Source of the DNA: Enchytraeus crypticus
Lineage: Eukaryota > Annelida > Clitellata > Enchytraeida > Enchytraeidae
Length of the DNA: 64,000 bases
Direction of reading: 5' to 3'
NCBI GenBank assembly: GCA_905160935.1
Contig: CAJHZI010000649.1
Coordinates: forward strand, 2,352,501-2,416,500
Within the stretch, counting starts at the first letter, position 1. Every line of letters starts with the position of its first letter. The notes beneath the pieces are model-generated. The model saw only the letters and a program-made list of their open reading frames with translations. It was not told the origin of the DNA and searched no databases. The position numbers and the translations under genes were made by a program. This document shows positions 13,474 to 25,803 of the stretch, one piece after another.

Positions 13474-13680
13474 TTTAACGTCCGGTTTCTCGCCATAAGG
13501 CAATGTCAGGGACGTCTCTTGCAGACACTACATAAACAGGCGCCAAAGCACCACACAATGACGACTGAGTACACAGAGACCACAACAGAAATAGAGATCA
13601 AAGCAGTGCAAGTCCAAGATCCAAGGCAAGCGGGTCAAAATTTAGACCTATGGTGGAAAGAGATGGGTTAGAGAAAAATT
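13474..13680 (+). repeat. Repeat-F, longest copy
   Basis: Starts with 'taacgtccggtttctcgcc' and runs through a less AT-rich block ('caggcgccaaagcacc', 'gatccaaggcaagcggg'), standing out from its AT-rich surroundings. No tRNA or 5S boxes are evident. Confidence 0.45.
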
Positions 13681-15712
13681 AGTGGACAATCTAGTTCAGA
13701 CAATTTCTTGCATTATATGCAGACCTTAAAAATTAATATTAGGCTAATTATAATTATTAAATGTAAATTTCAAATATTTTTCACTTTTTTTTCCTATCAC
13801 CTCTGAGTTTTGTACGCAGAACTATATGACTACACAGGTGTATACCAACGTTTAAAAGTTCAATTTAAAAAAGTAAAATAATTCAATTGTTTAATTTTGA
13901 CTGGTAATGAGCCAATCAATGTCTCATTGAAAAACTATAGATACTCTTCAGCGAACTTAAGTTGTTTTCTGAAAAAGGAGGCGTCGTTTCATTGAGTCAT
14001 TGATTTAATTAATTATTAATTATTCATTTTCAATGGAAAATTTAATAGTTTAATAACCAGAAGTCATAACTATAATGAATTTTCAGATTGAATAGTACGA
14101 TATAAAACGATAACGAAGGTATTATTTTTTAAAATCAAATCCACATAAACGCTTGCTTTATATTTATGTTATCAAATAAGCGATGAACCAGTTGCATAGT
14201 CAGTTAGATGTGAGACTGTGAATCACTGGATGCAGGGGTCACTTCTTTAGCTCGCCCTGTCGCCGGCATACACGCGAGAGAGAAAATTAAGTCCAAAAGG
14301 GCTTTACTATTTAAAATGTTAAATGCTTAAGTAGAAGTTCAATGTTTAAACAGCTTCATAAAATGTAATTAATAACTACGTAATCAGAGGTCAAGATGGA
14401 TGTAAATTAAGTTCTAATGAATGAATATGTTGAATGAATAATGCATGATGAGTGATAAACGGTGTTTCTTTTTGTTTTTGTCGTGACCAAATGTCAGAAT
14501 CCCAGAGACAACTCAAATTTAATCAGGATTTGACAAAGCCTGACACCATATTACGGACTCTTTCTTTCTATGCGACAGTAAAATATTATCACGCAAACTA
14601 CAGCATAGTAGTTAGGGCATATAATACATGACATTTTGTAAAAATTCACGAAGGCGAAGCAGAGAGCTGAGATGAGATTTCGGCATTTACGAATCTAATA
14701 AGGAAAAGCCATCAAGCTTGTAACACTTGCTTTAATTCTTCTTTCGAGTAATGTAATTTAATTTTACCATTAACGCAATGCCGTCATATGGAAAGTTTTA
14801 CAATAGTTCAATTTGATAGTTGTTCTATCTAAAGTTATACGGTCAGTCGGTCACCCTAAAGTTTTTAGAATGCTCATGATCATACTGGAATGGTCATCAA
14901 GATCACATGCATAGGCTAACCCTTTACTGGCAGCTTATTAAGTTTTTTGTTACCGGTTCTGTGAATTGCCGACATTAACTCCTTGATAAGCTCTTCATGA
15001 ATAAAAATACTGTTGTATTAATTTGCTGCCTTTTTGTGAAATAAAGATTGATATAAAAATACATGTACAGTTAGCGATCATATAGTTTCTGACTTAAATA
15101 TTCATTTCCATATTTAACTCGTGTTGTGAATCCTTTGTCAGGACAAGCGATATTCAACTTCCAAATAAAATAACTCAAATATGGCATGCGATATTACACC
15201 GTTAGTTATTTGTTTTCTCTGAAGATTTATCGATTTGCACGACTGGCGTTGACCATATTAGATTTTATCATTGACTAAAATATCTATTGCCCAAAGAATC
15301 TGTTAAAATGATCATCAGAAATTCTAAATACTTACGTTAACCTACTACGTAAAAATACTATAGAAAATGCGAAGAAGAACACAATAAAATAAGACGCAAT
15401 CAAATGTAATGCCATATCAGAAAACACAATACTATAAGGTATAATAACAATTAGAATTTTAGCCCGGATAATATTAGACTTATGAGAACAATACAACCTT
15501 ATAATATGTAATATATTAATTATGTGTAGCCTAAATTTATATTGATAATAATCTAATATACTGTATAATAATATTATTATTATTAGTTCTAAACACGTCT
15601 TGGACATCAAAATTGACAACAATTCTTTTAAACAAAGCTCAGCAGAAAAAAACATCAGTACAGTGTTTAAAAAATTGAAAATATTAATTCATGCAAATAA
15701 ATATATTCCTAC

Positions 15713-15951
15713 CGAGCGACTCATTATAATGCCTTTCCAATTTCTTCTGAGCTTTAATTCTCGCCTGATAAAAGAACTCAGACTCCTTGTTGAGATATTT
15801 GTATTCGACAGATAAGTCCTTGACCATGACTTTGTCCCGGTTGTCCAGTAGTCGATAGGCATAAGGACAGAATAGAGTGTAGTTCTTGTACTGGTTCAGG
15901 TCGTGGCAATTGCCGGCTGCAAATATGTCCTTGTCGGCCTCTACCATGGAT
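15713..15951 (-). CDS. GPR158: GPR158/GPR179-like receptor, exon 2 (Cache domain)
   Basis: Second coding exon. The acceptor is 'ttatttcag' before 15951 and the donor is GTAGGA at 15712. Codon 155 is split AG|A (Arg), giving the junction 'FTAVRSMVEAD', and the last base contributes to Gly235. Residues 156-234 include 'CPYAYR' (183-188) and a Lys/Glu-rich amphipathic stretch ending at 'HYNESL', which matches the layout I recall for the Cache ectodomain of GPR158-type receptors. The Arg-Ser pair at the splice junction corresponds, from memory, to residues contacting glycine in vertebrate GPR158. An in-frame ATG near the exon start (codon 157) is internal, not an initiator. Confidence 0.83.
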
Positions 15952-16736
15952 CTGAAATAATGAATTTTAAATTAAATAAAGTTTAAAAGTTAAGTTAACG
16001 CTTAAAGATTTAATTTATTTTAATTTAGTGTAATCTGATTATTAATGTTAAATGTGTGGTATTCTGTAAGGTTATATAAGGTGTTTATTGTTACGAAATG
16101 AACGCTCTCATTTTGCGAAATTTTATTTATTATATCTAGTTAAAGCACCTACGAATAGCGCAAAGGACGTTAAACAAGACTTTTACCCTTTAGTGTCATA
16201 TTTATGTACTATATAATTTTCATTTATTAACATTTAATTTTTGGCAATGAATATCATATTATAGAAGGATAATTGTGAAAATTTTCTAGTGATTAGTGAA
16301 ATGTATCTTAAGAAGTTTGCGCAAACATCAAGCTGATCAAATGAACAGAAGAGGAGATTACAATGACATAGACTGGAAATAGGACACAACAATTACCATC
16401 TGCTTTTATTTTATTTTGAAAAATCAGATATAAATACAAAGCAACGCTGAAGAATGCTATACTTTCTTTTTCGATTTGGTACCATGGACTAGTGATTGTA
16501 TGGACTACATCACGCGCTGAGGATATTAAAAGCGGTTCTAAAAATAACTGAGTGAAAGTTAATGAAGTACTTTAGCAGAAACACATTTGAATGGAACAGA
16601 ACATAAAACGCTCATAGAATATTGTATAGCTATGCACAGTATAGAAGATCTGCTACTGATTACATGGTAAGGCGACAAATTGAAAGAAATGTCAATTAAA
16701 TCAATGACTATAACAGCGTCATCATCAACTTTACTT

Positions 16737-16815
16737 GAATCCTAGTTCAACTAGGGTCGGGATTAAATTTTATAGCAATTTCTGGAGCCTAGGCGCTCAC
16801 TAACCAAAACCCCCT
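16737..16815 (+). repeat. Repeat-C, partial copy
   Basis: Matches the family core 'gcaatttctggagcctaggc' followed by 'gctcac'. The family recurs at 24.7, 49.4, 58.0, 59.0, 59.5, 59.8 and 61.0 kb. Confidence 0.75.
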
Positions 16816-17289
16816 TTTAATTTGGAAATAAACGGTTATATCGCTCAGCTATACATGTATTTAATTACTGCATGATAAATCTGACCACCGAGAATATTGG
16901 TGTTATTATATTCCATGTGAATTCTTCATATAAAATCATCCTCAAGTACAGGACTTGCTTAGGATCAATTCAGGCAGTATTTGCAAAATCTAAGAAAACA
17001 TGTTTCATCAAAATGGAAAACATTTTATTCGATTCTACTTACACACCTACATGTAAGTTTTTAGCCATTACATAGTATTATATGGCGCTATGTTTCCCCA
17101 TTTAAAAATTATTTACTACACAAAATTATTGTCTAATTCGCGTATATTTAGATAACAATGCGAAATTTTTCAATTTTTCTTCCGACTCCAGCACTTTAGG
17201 CGACATTACCTAGCATTAGATTACGTCTTGCCGATCCTATGCGATCTTGAGATTTATAAGATGGGATTAAACCAGTAAAGACGACGGAA

Positions 17290-17400
17290 TTTATATATAT
17301 ATATAGGATATAATATATATATACATGTATATATATATATATATAGTATATATATATAATATATATATATATATTTATAATATATATATATATATATATA
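17290..17400. repeat. (TA)n microsatellite
   Basis: TA tract interrupted by 'ataggatata', 'tacatgtata' and 'tttata'. Confidence 0.95.
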
Positions 17401-17566
17401 AAGTATTCTTCAAAGTGTCATATCCAAGGTACATATTCATACTCATAGTTGCTTTAAAGCACACACGAGCAGAGCACTACCGAGAGGCAAAAGTTTGTTC
17501 TTCATACAATACAGTCTATTCCTCATAAATTGATTGAAGAATGTGGGCGTCCCAGAAACAACACGG

Positions 17567-17569
<3 letters not shown>

Positions 17570-17630
<61 letters not shown>

Positions 17631-17690
17631 GTGTATATATATACATGTATATATATATACTAGTATATATATATATATGTATATATATAT
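17570..17690. repeat. (TA)n microsatellite
   Basis: Long TA tract with regularly spaced 'acatgtatata' interruptions, followed by (GT)n. Translations on both strands give Ile/Tyr runs that are not genes. Confidence 0.95.
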
Positions 17691-20317
17691 ATGTATATGT
17701 ATTTATATGTGTGTGTGTATACAGTATATATACACTAAGCATGTTGCTATACTTAAAGAAACATCTCTATTAAAATGCGTCATAATGCTGCATTTTAAAC
17801 TGTTTATAAACCTGATTGCTCGGAGCAAAAAATAATATACACGATTGTGAGAAATCACGATTCACGTCTGTAATGTCATCAGTCTCGTGAGGAGATACTT
17901 TTGAAACGTTTCCTACTTATATCGTGATTTACATTTTAATTGAAATATTCCTAGTTATTTATCCAATATTGCAATTTAGCTGGAATACATAATTGGAAAG
18001 GTTATTGAAAAATGTAATCAGATTGCTTACCATTCTAAGCTATTTGCTTTTACTCTCAGACGATAATTGCAATCCTCAAATCGTTTGTGTATTTTCTAAA
18101 AGTCTGTGAAAAATTGACTGACTTTTAAATGCTGCAATAAAAGCTGTTTATGAAGGCAACGAATAAAAAAATTTTAATCAAGTTTCTTTCAGCACAATCG
18201 GCCTCATCATCCGTGATGATTTTCTAATTATATTTTATTCTAATAAAGAATAACTTAAGAAATAAATGAGTATATAAACTTAGATGTAAAGTCAAAACAA
18301 ATGTTAAATTTAGACATTAACTACAACATTTGAGACCCTGATCATAATTACAGGAGTCAGTTGAGAAGAGTATAACCAAGGTTTTAAAACTTAAAGCATG
18401 CATTTGACCCTGAAAGAACAGTTGCATAAAAGATTTAAATTGTCTGGTTCTAAAATTAATGTGTTGTGAAGGCAATTGAGTACCCTGCCGAGTTTTAAAT
18501 AGAAATTTTATTTTGTTTCAATGGTCTTGTATTGTATGATCTCTAATTATTCTCATATTTCTTTTAATTATTTTTCATTCCAGTTTGATTACAAACATGA
18601 CAAACACAGTTCAACTGTATCTTTGCTTACTTTGATAATTTTATTATTATTTTTTAAATTGTATTATTTTCTTTAAATGTAATTGATTGTTCAATATTAT
18701 TAAAGGCAGCCATAGTGTTATTATATTATATTAGAGGCAGCCATAGTGCATAAGCAGTAAAGGGTGCAGTAAAAGAAGTACATTATAGTAACCGCTGACT
18801 AAGAATAATCTTGCAATAACTGTTGATTTTTATTCAAACCAGCCAACACTCGAACATTCAACATCGTCCAAGTACTAACCGAGACCGAGGTTGCTTAGCT
18901 TGCATATAAGTCGCCTGAGCTCTCAAAATGCGCTAAGCCCCGCTCACGGTTTTTAGAAGTGTAATGGGATTTCGGGGGTGGAAACGGCAAAGAGACAGCA
19001 ACAGTCGATTTATAATAATGATTTAAAATAATTTGAGCTTGGATCGATTTTTCTCAATTTTTTCATAACACAACTCGGAATAGTGATAATAACAGAAGAT
19101 AATAGATTTATGAAGGTTTTTGTCGCGTAGTCGGCATAGCAATAAATAAATGAATTTAATAAATAAATGAATTTAATCTGAATCGGTCACCGTTAATGGC
19201 ATTTACTTTTTTCTTTCAAACAGGCAATTACAAGCTAACTTTGAAAGAGAAATTATGTGATAATAACGTCTTTGTTACTGTGATTTTAGTAGTTAAAAGG
19301 TCCCCCTTAAATGAGTCACTAAAATTTATAAATAGCCCTTTCCAATTCAAAAAAGGTTAGCATGGTTACTGATTACCCTTATAGAGGATTATGAGGCGAG
19401 CATGACGTCATTTTGAGGTCGATATTATACTTCTTTTTTATTCTCATGGATCATTATAATAAATTTTAACACAGTATCTCACAAATATGAAACAATTATT
19501 AGACAATGACGGTAGGAATACAAATTTTTTTTAAAAATCACATTGTTTGTCCATACAGTTCAATTGTGCGAACATCAAACAATCATAATACATTTAATTT
19601 CCTCTTTCGTTATTGTTCCATATTGGCCCATTACAATATAATACCCCCCCCCCCCCCATTACTAACATTTCTTATAGATACTCCAGAAAATTAGTATTTC
19701 CTGATTTCTATTAATTTATCTTGCTAAAATTTTACAATATGATAATTATATGTCCATTAATTAAACCTTATTTTTCAATTGTAAAATTTTTTTAGCATCT
19801 ACTTTAGCAATGTATATTACACGGTGCATTCTGTGACATAATGACATTCAAGTTGAAGTATTTATCTGTCATGAAACAATTCATTTACTTCCAGGCATCA
19901 GGGATCGTATTCTATCGTGTCAGAATTAAATCGAATGCCAAGACGGTTTAAAGTAACAGATTGCGCCTATTTTGGTCACTAAGTTAACATATACAGAAGA
20001 ATGAAATAACCTTAAGTTTCAAATACATTGTACGATGGATTTCACTTCATTATCGTAATACTTAATTTAGTAATTTATAACTTTAATATTAATTTCATTA
20101 TCATTGTCGTTATCATTTTTATTTTCATTATAAATATCAGTATTATTATCATTATCGTTATTAGATTCGTTTCAAAACTTAATCTTATGCAACGCTCATG
20201 TCTATTGACAAGGGTGTTAATTAAAGCTTACGCTTATGTCAGTTATATTGAACATGTATGTATATATTTCAGAATTCCTGTTCCAGCTTGTAGCGAGAAA
20301 TTAAATTCCCTATGACC

Positions 20318-20645
20318 GCAAACAATCTGCCGCGTGTACGTAAGAGGCGACTAAAGGCAGGAGCTGAGAATGGCAAGAGGGGACCCACCTCACCATGAAA
20401 TATTTTTCCCCTGGATTAAATGGTATAATTAGTCCACCTAAATGAGGAAGGCAACGGGAAACCACCTTAGAAGCCATATTTTTCCCAAGCCATAGGCTGC
20501 ATAAGGTATGGATAAGTCATAGACTTTGTGAAGGGATTAACTTGTTGATCTAAGGAGAGCTCTTATGGAGCGAGAAAGAAGACTTTGAGTATGAATATGT
20601 ACCTTGAACCTGCCACTTGGCAGCGCACTGAAGAGAGATGACTGA
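20318..20645 (+). repeat. Repeat-D, longest copy
   Basis: A roughly 330-bp interspersed repeat. Blocks such as 'aagccataggctgcat', 'gaagggattaacttgttgat' and 'tatgtaccttgaacctgcca' recur at 24931-25085 and 28855-29100. It is less AT-rich than its surroundings. No ORF or terminal repeats are seen. It may be a SINE or a LINE 3' tail. Confidence 0.75.
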
Positions 20646-20914
20646 CTAAGTAGTGTCTTATTTTAAATGAAGTGCCATAATTTGCATTTGTATAAGAGAT
20701 GACTAATCTACGAAATTATAAATTAATTAATTAGTCAATCAATCAATCATTCAATCAATATATATATAATCTTCTCGTGATAGCTGCAGGGAAAATCATT
20801 CAAATCCAGGCGTTTCAAGAACAGTATTTTAAAAGCCAAATAGTCCATTCAAACGGAAACAGGAAATATCAAAGAAACAAAAATAATACCAGCCTGGCAA
20901 ACTAAATAGCTGGC

Positions 20915-20998
20915 AAAACTAATGTTAACGTCAATTTCCTCACTCGAAAGCCATGTCAGTGACAGACGAGCCCAGGATTTGAACCCCGCACATACTGA
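20915..20998 (-). repeat. SINE-A, truncated in the tRNA head
   Basis: Tail and B box are intact ('aggatttgaaccccgcac'), but the copy stops at 'catactgata' and passes into (AC)n, losing the A box. Confidence 0.8.
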
Positions 20999-21070
20999 TA
21001 ACACACACACACACTAATAGTTATTTAAATTTCCAGGTAAACAATTATATCAAATAAAACGGGACCTCAC

Positions 21071-21534
21071 CTGACTGCAGTGAAGAGAAAGTACTCCGAT
21101 ATATCCCCCTGTCTCTTCTTGTCTTTCCATATCCTGGTTAGAAAGTTGGCTCTGTTTACGGCCGCCATGGCCTGAGTTCGAAACCTCTTCACGCCGTACT
21201 GAGCCACTACACCATCGCCGAGGTTAAAGGTCGTGCCCGGGACACAGTTCGCTTTATCTCTCTCATAGCGCTCGACAATCCTCAGAAACTCGTCTACCAC
21301 ATCACCCACAGAGATTTCTTTCTCTTTACGAGGAAACGCTATACTCTTGACTTGTACACCTGACTGAGTAACTGATAATCCGTTTTCGTTAAGAAAATAT
21401 TCTTTGTCGTATCCATATTTATCAAAATTTGTACTTGATTTATTTTCCATTCGAGTTATCAAGCAATGTGTGTTGATTGGCATATTAAATATTACGCAGA
21501 TGATATATAACCATTTAACCTTTGGATACTTCAT
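21071..21534 (-). CDS. GPR158: GPR158/GPR179-like receptor, exon 1 (signal peptide, start of ectodomain)
   Basis: First coding exon of a class C orphan receptor. I start at ATG 21534: eight codons upstream the frame has only a TTG, and a TGA lies a little further up. Residues 1-24 have two Lys-rich turns and a hydrophobic core (WLYIICVIF), a likely signal peptide. A long charged region follows, then 'VVDEFLRIVERYERDKANC' (79-97), then 'AVNRANFLTRI' (125-135) and 'EYFLFTAV' (147-154), which resemble the start of the GPR158 Cache domain. The donor AG|GTGAGG leaves phase 2 and joins exon 2 to complete Arg155. The gene points away from VIAAT. An upstream untranslated exon cannot be excluded. Confidence 0.82.
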
Positions 21535-22028
21535 AGCAGCGTCTAATCTAACTTTCAAATTGGCTGCTCACATGCATTCAGAAATAGAGCAAAATTTCAA
21601 TTAGAATATATTTTATTCCACAACGTTTTACCGGTAACCATTGCAACGTAGGTTCTGCGGCATTTAAATACTTATAAATTAAGAATATTATTATTATTAA
21701 CTATTTTTATAATCTAGGCCTGATATGAATTAGCTAATTTAAAAATTTTGTCTGAAATAGACTTGATTAATCTGCAATTTTACGCAACTTTTATTTTAAA
21801 ACTCCAGTAGAAGCAAAAACTAATAACACTAATTTTATTGACATTCTGTGCGGTGAAGCTGAATCTATTGTTACAATGAGATTAACCGTTACAGAGAACT
21901 ACGGACAGAATTCTGTCAAGAGTCTATGTGAACTTGTGAGCTACATTCTGATACGGAGTGTGAATAGGTCGATTTTCAGTAGTTGAGGCGATATGCTTTG
22001 CAGCACCGCTATACATTGTAGATAGAGC

Positions 22029-22036
<8 letters not shown>

Positions 22037-22083
<47 letters not shown>
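22037..22083. repeat. (GA)n microsatellite
   Basis: Pure GA run with 'gagatagaga' shoulders. Confidence 0.95.
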
Positions 22084-22086
<3 letters not shown>

Positions 22087-22239
22087 AGGGAGACAGAGAG
22101 ATTGAGAGAGAGATCCACTCTAATGGTGCACAGTTGCTAATGGAATTTATAATATTGAACTGACTGTAAAATTGTTACCACAATTTGCCATTTAATCTGA
22201 CTTTAAAATTGTTACTGCAACTGGTGCCTTGCTGCACAA

Positions 22240-22890
22240 TTGCACCAAGGCACCAGTGCATAATTGCACGAGTTCATGATTGTACCAGTGCATGATTGCG
22301 CCACGTCATCAGTGCATGACTGCATCAGAGCACCAGTGCATCAGTGCATGACTGCATCAGAGCACCAGTGCATGATTGCATCAGAGCACCACTGCACCAG
22401 TGCATCAGTGCATGACTGCATCAGAGCACCAGTGCATCAGTGCATGACTGCATCAGAGCACCAGTGCACCAGTGCATGACTGCATCAGAGCACCAGTGCA
22501 TCAGTGCATGACTGCATCAGAGCACCAGTGTATCAGTGCATGACTGCATCAGAGAACCAGTGCATGATTGCATCAGAGCACCAGTGCATCAGTGCATGAC
22601 TGCATCAGAGCACCAGTGCACCGGTGCATGCTTGCATCAGAGCACCTGTGCATCAGTGCATGACTGCATCAGAGCACCAGTGCATGACTGTATCAGAGCA
22701 CCACTGCATCAGTGCATGATTGCATCAGAGCACCAGTGCATCAGTGCATGACTATATCAGAGCATCAGTGCATCAGTGCATGACTGATCAGAGCACCAGT
22801 GCACCAGTGCATGACTGCATCATTGCATCAGTGCATGACTGATCAGAGCACCAGTGCATACTTGCACTAGTGCACCGGTCCAAGATTTCA
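22240..22890 (+). repeat. GTGCA-rich minisatellite of mixed unit length
   Basis: About 650 bp built from two modules, 'tgcatgactgcatcagagca' and 'ccagtgcatcag', combined in variable order so that units alternate between roughly 24 and 33-36 bp. Plus-strand frames stay open and give His/Cys/Ala-rich repeats, but start and stop vary and there is no splice context. I treat it as satellite DNA. Confidence 0.9.
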
Positions 22891-23601
22891 TCAGTGCATC
22901 ATTGCACGGGAAATTGGATTGCGAAGCTCTGAAATGAAAGCCACTTCTTTCAGAGATGAAACTTATGCCAGACTTGTGCGAATTTGAGCCTTTAAATATC
23001 ATCCAAAATACTTTTAGTAATAAAATGATAGAATTAATAACAAGAAGCTTTTGACAGTACTGAATTTGGTACAGCAGTACAGAGAAGATAAAGATTTTAA
23101 AGTCAGTTTAATTTAGAAAATGTTCAACAAAATTTATCATTCAATTCAATTCAAAACTTACTTTGTTTCAAACAAGATGAAAGGGTTAATGAACTTGCTG
23201 TGTGATATTCATAAAGTAGGCTATTTTGTAAAGAAAATATTTAATGGAAGTTTTTGTGTTTTACTAAGGGGTGTTTTTAAATGTCTTTGTATATAATTAT
23301 TTGCAACTATTGAATAAATAAAGAAATAGAGCGAAGCAGTGTTGAAAGCTCAAAACTGTTGAATCTATTAATTAATGACGAACGTGATCATGCTAGTGAT
23401 ACAAGTTAACTCAGTTAAAAAGCAATATTTGCCTAACTCACAAAAAGCAGCGGACCAACAAGAACCTCAGCTATAAAATAAAAGGATCAAGTATGATACA
23501 CAAATAGGTCCGGGTATCAAGCCAGCGCTTTACGCACACAAGTAACAGATTGATACTTTCAGTTTTACATACGTGTACAATTGTACATGTAAGCTCAATC
23601 G

Positions 23602-23604
<3 letters not shown>

Positions 23605-23664
<60 letters not shown>

Positions 23665-23680
23665 TATATATATATATAGA
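23605..23680. repeat. (TA)n microsatellite
   Basis: TA run with 'tagaattatatata' interruptions at its right end. Confidence 0.95.
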
Positions 23681-24686
23681 ATTTAAAGCGCAGTAGCGAT
23701 ACTTGATAATTCAGTTTATTCAGAGCTCTTATTAGAGGACTAATTCTCCTGTAGCCAAACATAATTTATATATTTATCGAATTATACATGTATAATAATA
23801 ATGGCATTGATGATGACGATAACAATAATAATAATAATAATAGTACTAATAATGATAGTAATAATAATAGTTACTATTATTTATTTTAACTGCTCAATTT
23901 TTTAACTTTAATTAAATAAAGTCTCTTTTAATCTTTTTTATCCAAGGGCCCCATACATCACAGGGCATTAAAGAAATAATAATAACAATAACGATTATAG
24001 TAGTATTACGCATATTTATAAAGCGACGCTCTACGCTAAATGTCACAGTAGTGCTGAATAGACATTGAAGCTCAAGTAGTGTGGTGGTATAATGCCATCA
24101 ATGGATGTAGCGACCAATTGGTCTAAAACACAGAAATCATAACCACGTGGCTACAAGTCTATCGCCTCTTACGAACATCAGCGGTTGTCGGTAGGTTCAA
24201 TTCTAATTATTATATGTACATATACTAGAGTATTGATTGGAGTGTTGTTATTATATTTGTAATTGTATATTTTTGCTTTATTGGTTGTATATGATTAATA
24301 AGCACATGCTTAAATGCAACAATGTAAAAAATGTATACAGGAATGCATTGTCACAGAGGGGAACTCATTTCAGATAAAATAGTTTTAGCTATAACTCCAA
24401 AAAACTGAAGCAGCAAAATCGAGCATGTTTCAATGAATTCTTGTCTATCTCAAAGCGTTGATGCTATATTGACAGGATAACGCAGCATTAAAATAAAAGC
24501 TCAACAACTAAAGACCAATGCCATGTGTCCAGACTTTTAAGCGTATTGAATTCTTTAAAAAGCGGCAACTTATATTATTAATTTAAATAAATAAATATAC
24601 AAGTATGTACGTGTGTAAATATATCTGAATATATAGAGATAAAAATTAGAAAATATAATACATATATTATCACCATCTTTTCCCCT

Positions 24687-24870
24687 TGAATTCCAGTTTA
24701 ACTAGAGTCGCTATTAGAAAATTTTGTAAAATTAGTAATTTCTGGAGCACAGGCGCTCGCCAGCTGAATGTCCTTTCTGATGTTGGTTTGGATTTTAGTG
24801 CTTTGTCGCCTTTTATGACAGACGCAGTCCATGTTTGGTATTTTCTTTCCCGGACAAATCACACTAAACA
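24687..24870 (+). repeat. Repeat-C, long copy
   Basis: Contains the family order: 'agtttaactagagtcg', 'atttctggagca.aggcgctc', 'tctgatgttggtttggat', 'gctttgtcgcc' and 'gacgcagtcca.g.ttgg'. A frame of about 63 residues is open but conserved only as DNA among copies. Confidence 0.8.
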
Positions 24871-24878
24871 AAAATAAA

Positions 24879-24920
<42 letters not shown>

Positions 24921-24930
24921 CTACACTATA

Positions 24931-25085
24931 TATAGGCCCCTATAAGCTATAGGCTACATTTAGGTGTGGATAAGGCATGAGGTTTTGTGAAGAGACTATC
25001 TCGTTGATCGATGGAGCGTTCTTTATTGAGCGTGAAAAGCAGCATAGCAATAGGATTATTTACCTTTCAACCAGATGACTTTACT
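24931..25085 (+). repeat. Repeat-D, 3' portion
   Basis: Shares 'agctataggctacat', 'tttgtgaagagactatctcg' and 'gatcgatggagcg' with the copy at 20318-20645. The 5' half is missing, which is the truncation expected of a retroposed element. Confidence 0.7.
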
Positions 25086-25612
25086 TACATATACGTGTAG
25101 AAGACAAGACTAACCAAAACAATTCCTTAAGTACGGATAAGAGCAAATGTAATTATGCATATTTTGCCTCAAAGGTCTCACATTTTATAAACCGGATGAT
25201 CCATCCAGACTTTACTATTTTGAATTTCGTAATTGAGTTGACAAAATTCAATTGAGCGACAGAACTAATCAATGAAGAAGGAAAAGCTGGAAGATCGTGT
25301 TGGACTGAAGAAAATAGAAATCAGGATGGATGAGCCTCGCCTATAAACTATTCTAAAGTTACTTTATCATGAAGAAAACATGCAATAGCTTTGATAGATA
25401 AATAAATTTTTCATTAACAATGTTAAGTAAAATATTCGTAGAGGAAAGTAGCATAACGCTATATTTGTAATTATGAGCATGCAGTGAGTTGAAATGTGTA
25501 GTCTAGTTAATTTAACGAAAACTTACTTGCTATTAGTCTAATGTATTGAGAATGTTAGATTGTTATATATTTCCTCCAACTGGGAAGTAGGCCTATATAC
25601 TTGTATGTTTTA

Positions 25613-25803
25613 GAATGTCTTAATAGCGTAGGGGTAACGTCATGAAGTTTTAAATAGCACATCCTGAGATGATTTGAACCCTCGTGAGTTCGAATCCCAG
25701 CCGCGCTCATCTGAGAGTAATATCTCGGACATTCACTGGACTGGTTCTACAGAAAATAGTCTAAATTGCCTAACGGTTTAAACATAATGCATATTTACTT
25801 TAG
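25613..25803 (+). repeat. SINE-B (tRNA-derived), internally deleted
   Basis: Head 'tagcgtaggggtaacgtc' (A-box-like), 'gagttcgaatcccag' (excellent B box), then 'tctcggacattcactggact' and 'gcctaacggtttaaacat'. Compared with the copies at 41.8 and 43.6 kb, about 50 bp are missing between 'aaacat' and the terminal 'aatgc..atttacttta'. Confidence 0.85.

Larger units (their letters stand above)
2415..15712 (-). other. Intron 2 of the GPR158-like gene (13.3 kb)
   Basis: Bounded by donor GTAGGA at 15712 and acceptor GCAG at 2415. It holds SINE-A copies (2572-2710, 3885-4022), a tRNA-like SINE (8375-8605), a 17-bp minisatellite (10325-10545), (TA)n tracts near 3260, 5990 and 11470, Repeat-E (11797-11935) and Repeat-F (5685-5780, 13474-13680). 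I found no further receptor exon. The flanking exons join in phase without one. Confidence 0.75.
15952..21070 (-). other. Intron 1 of the GPR158-like gene (5.1 kb)
   Basis: Runs from donor GTGAGG (21070) to acceptor TTTCAG (15952). It holds a Repeat-C fragment (16737-16815), (TA)n tracts (17290-17400, 17570-17690), a poly-C run (19644-19657), Repeat-D (20318-20645) and a truncated SINE-A (20915-20998) that ends in an (AC)n tract only 70 bp from the donor. No other exon is supported. Confidence 0.8.

Noticed and set aside
20028-20315. A 95-residue frame with hydrophobic Ile/Val/Phe runs
   Set aside because: It follows 'attatcattatc' simple sequence and has no homology I recognise.
21535-21558. 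An eight-codon N-terminal extension of the GPR158-like protein starting at TTG
   Set aside because: TTG is not a normal animal start codon, and the downstream ATG directly precedes a good signal peptide.
22264-22751. Two 71-residue His/Cys/Ala repeat frames
   Set aside because: They follow the minisatellite modules exactly and break when module length varies; no sign of selection for protein.
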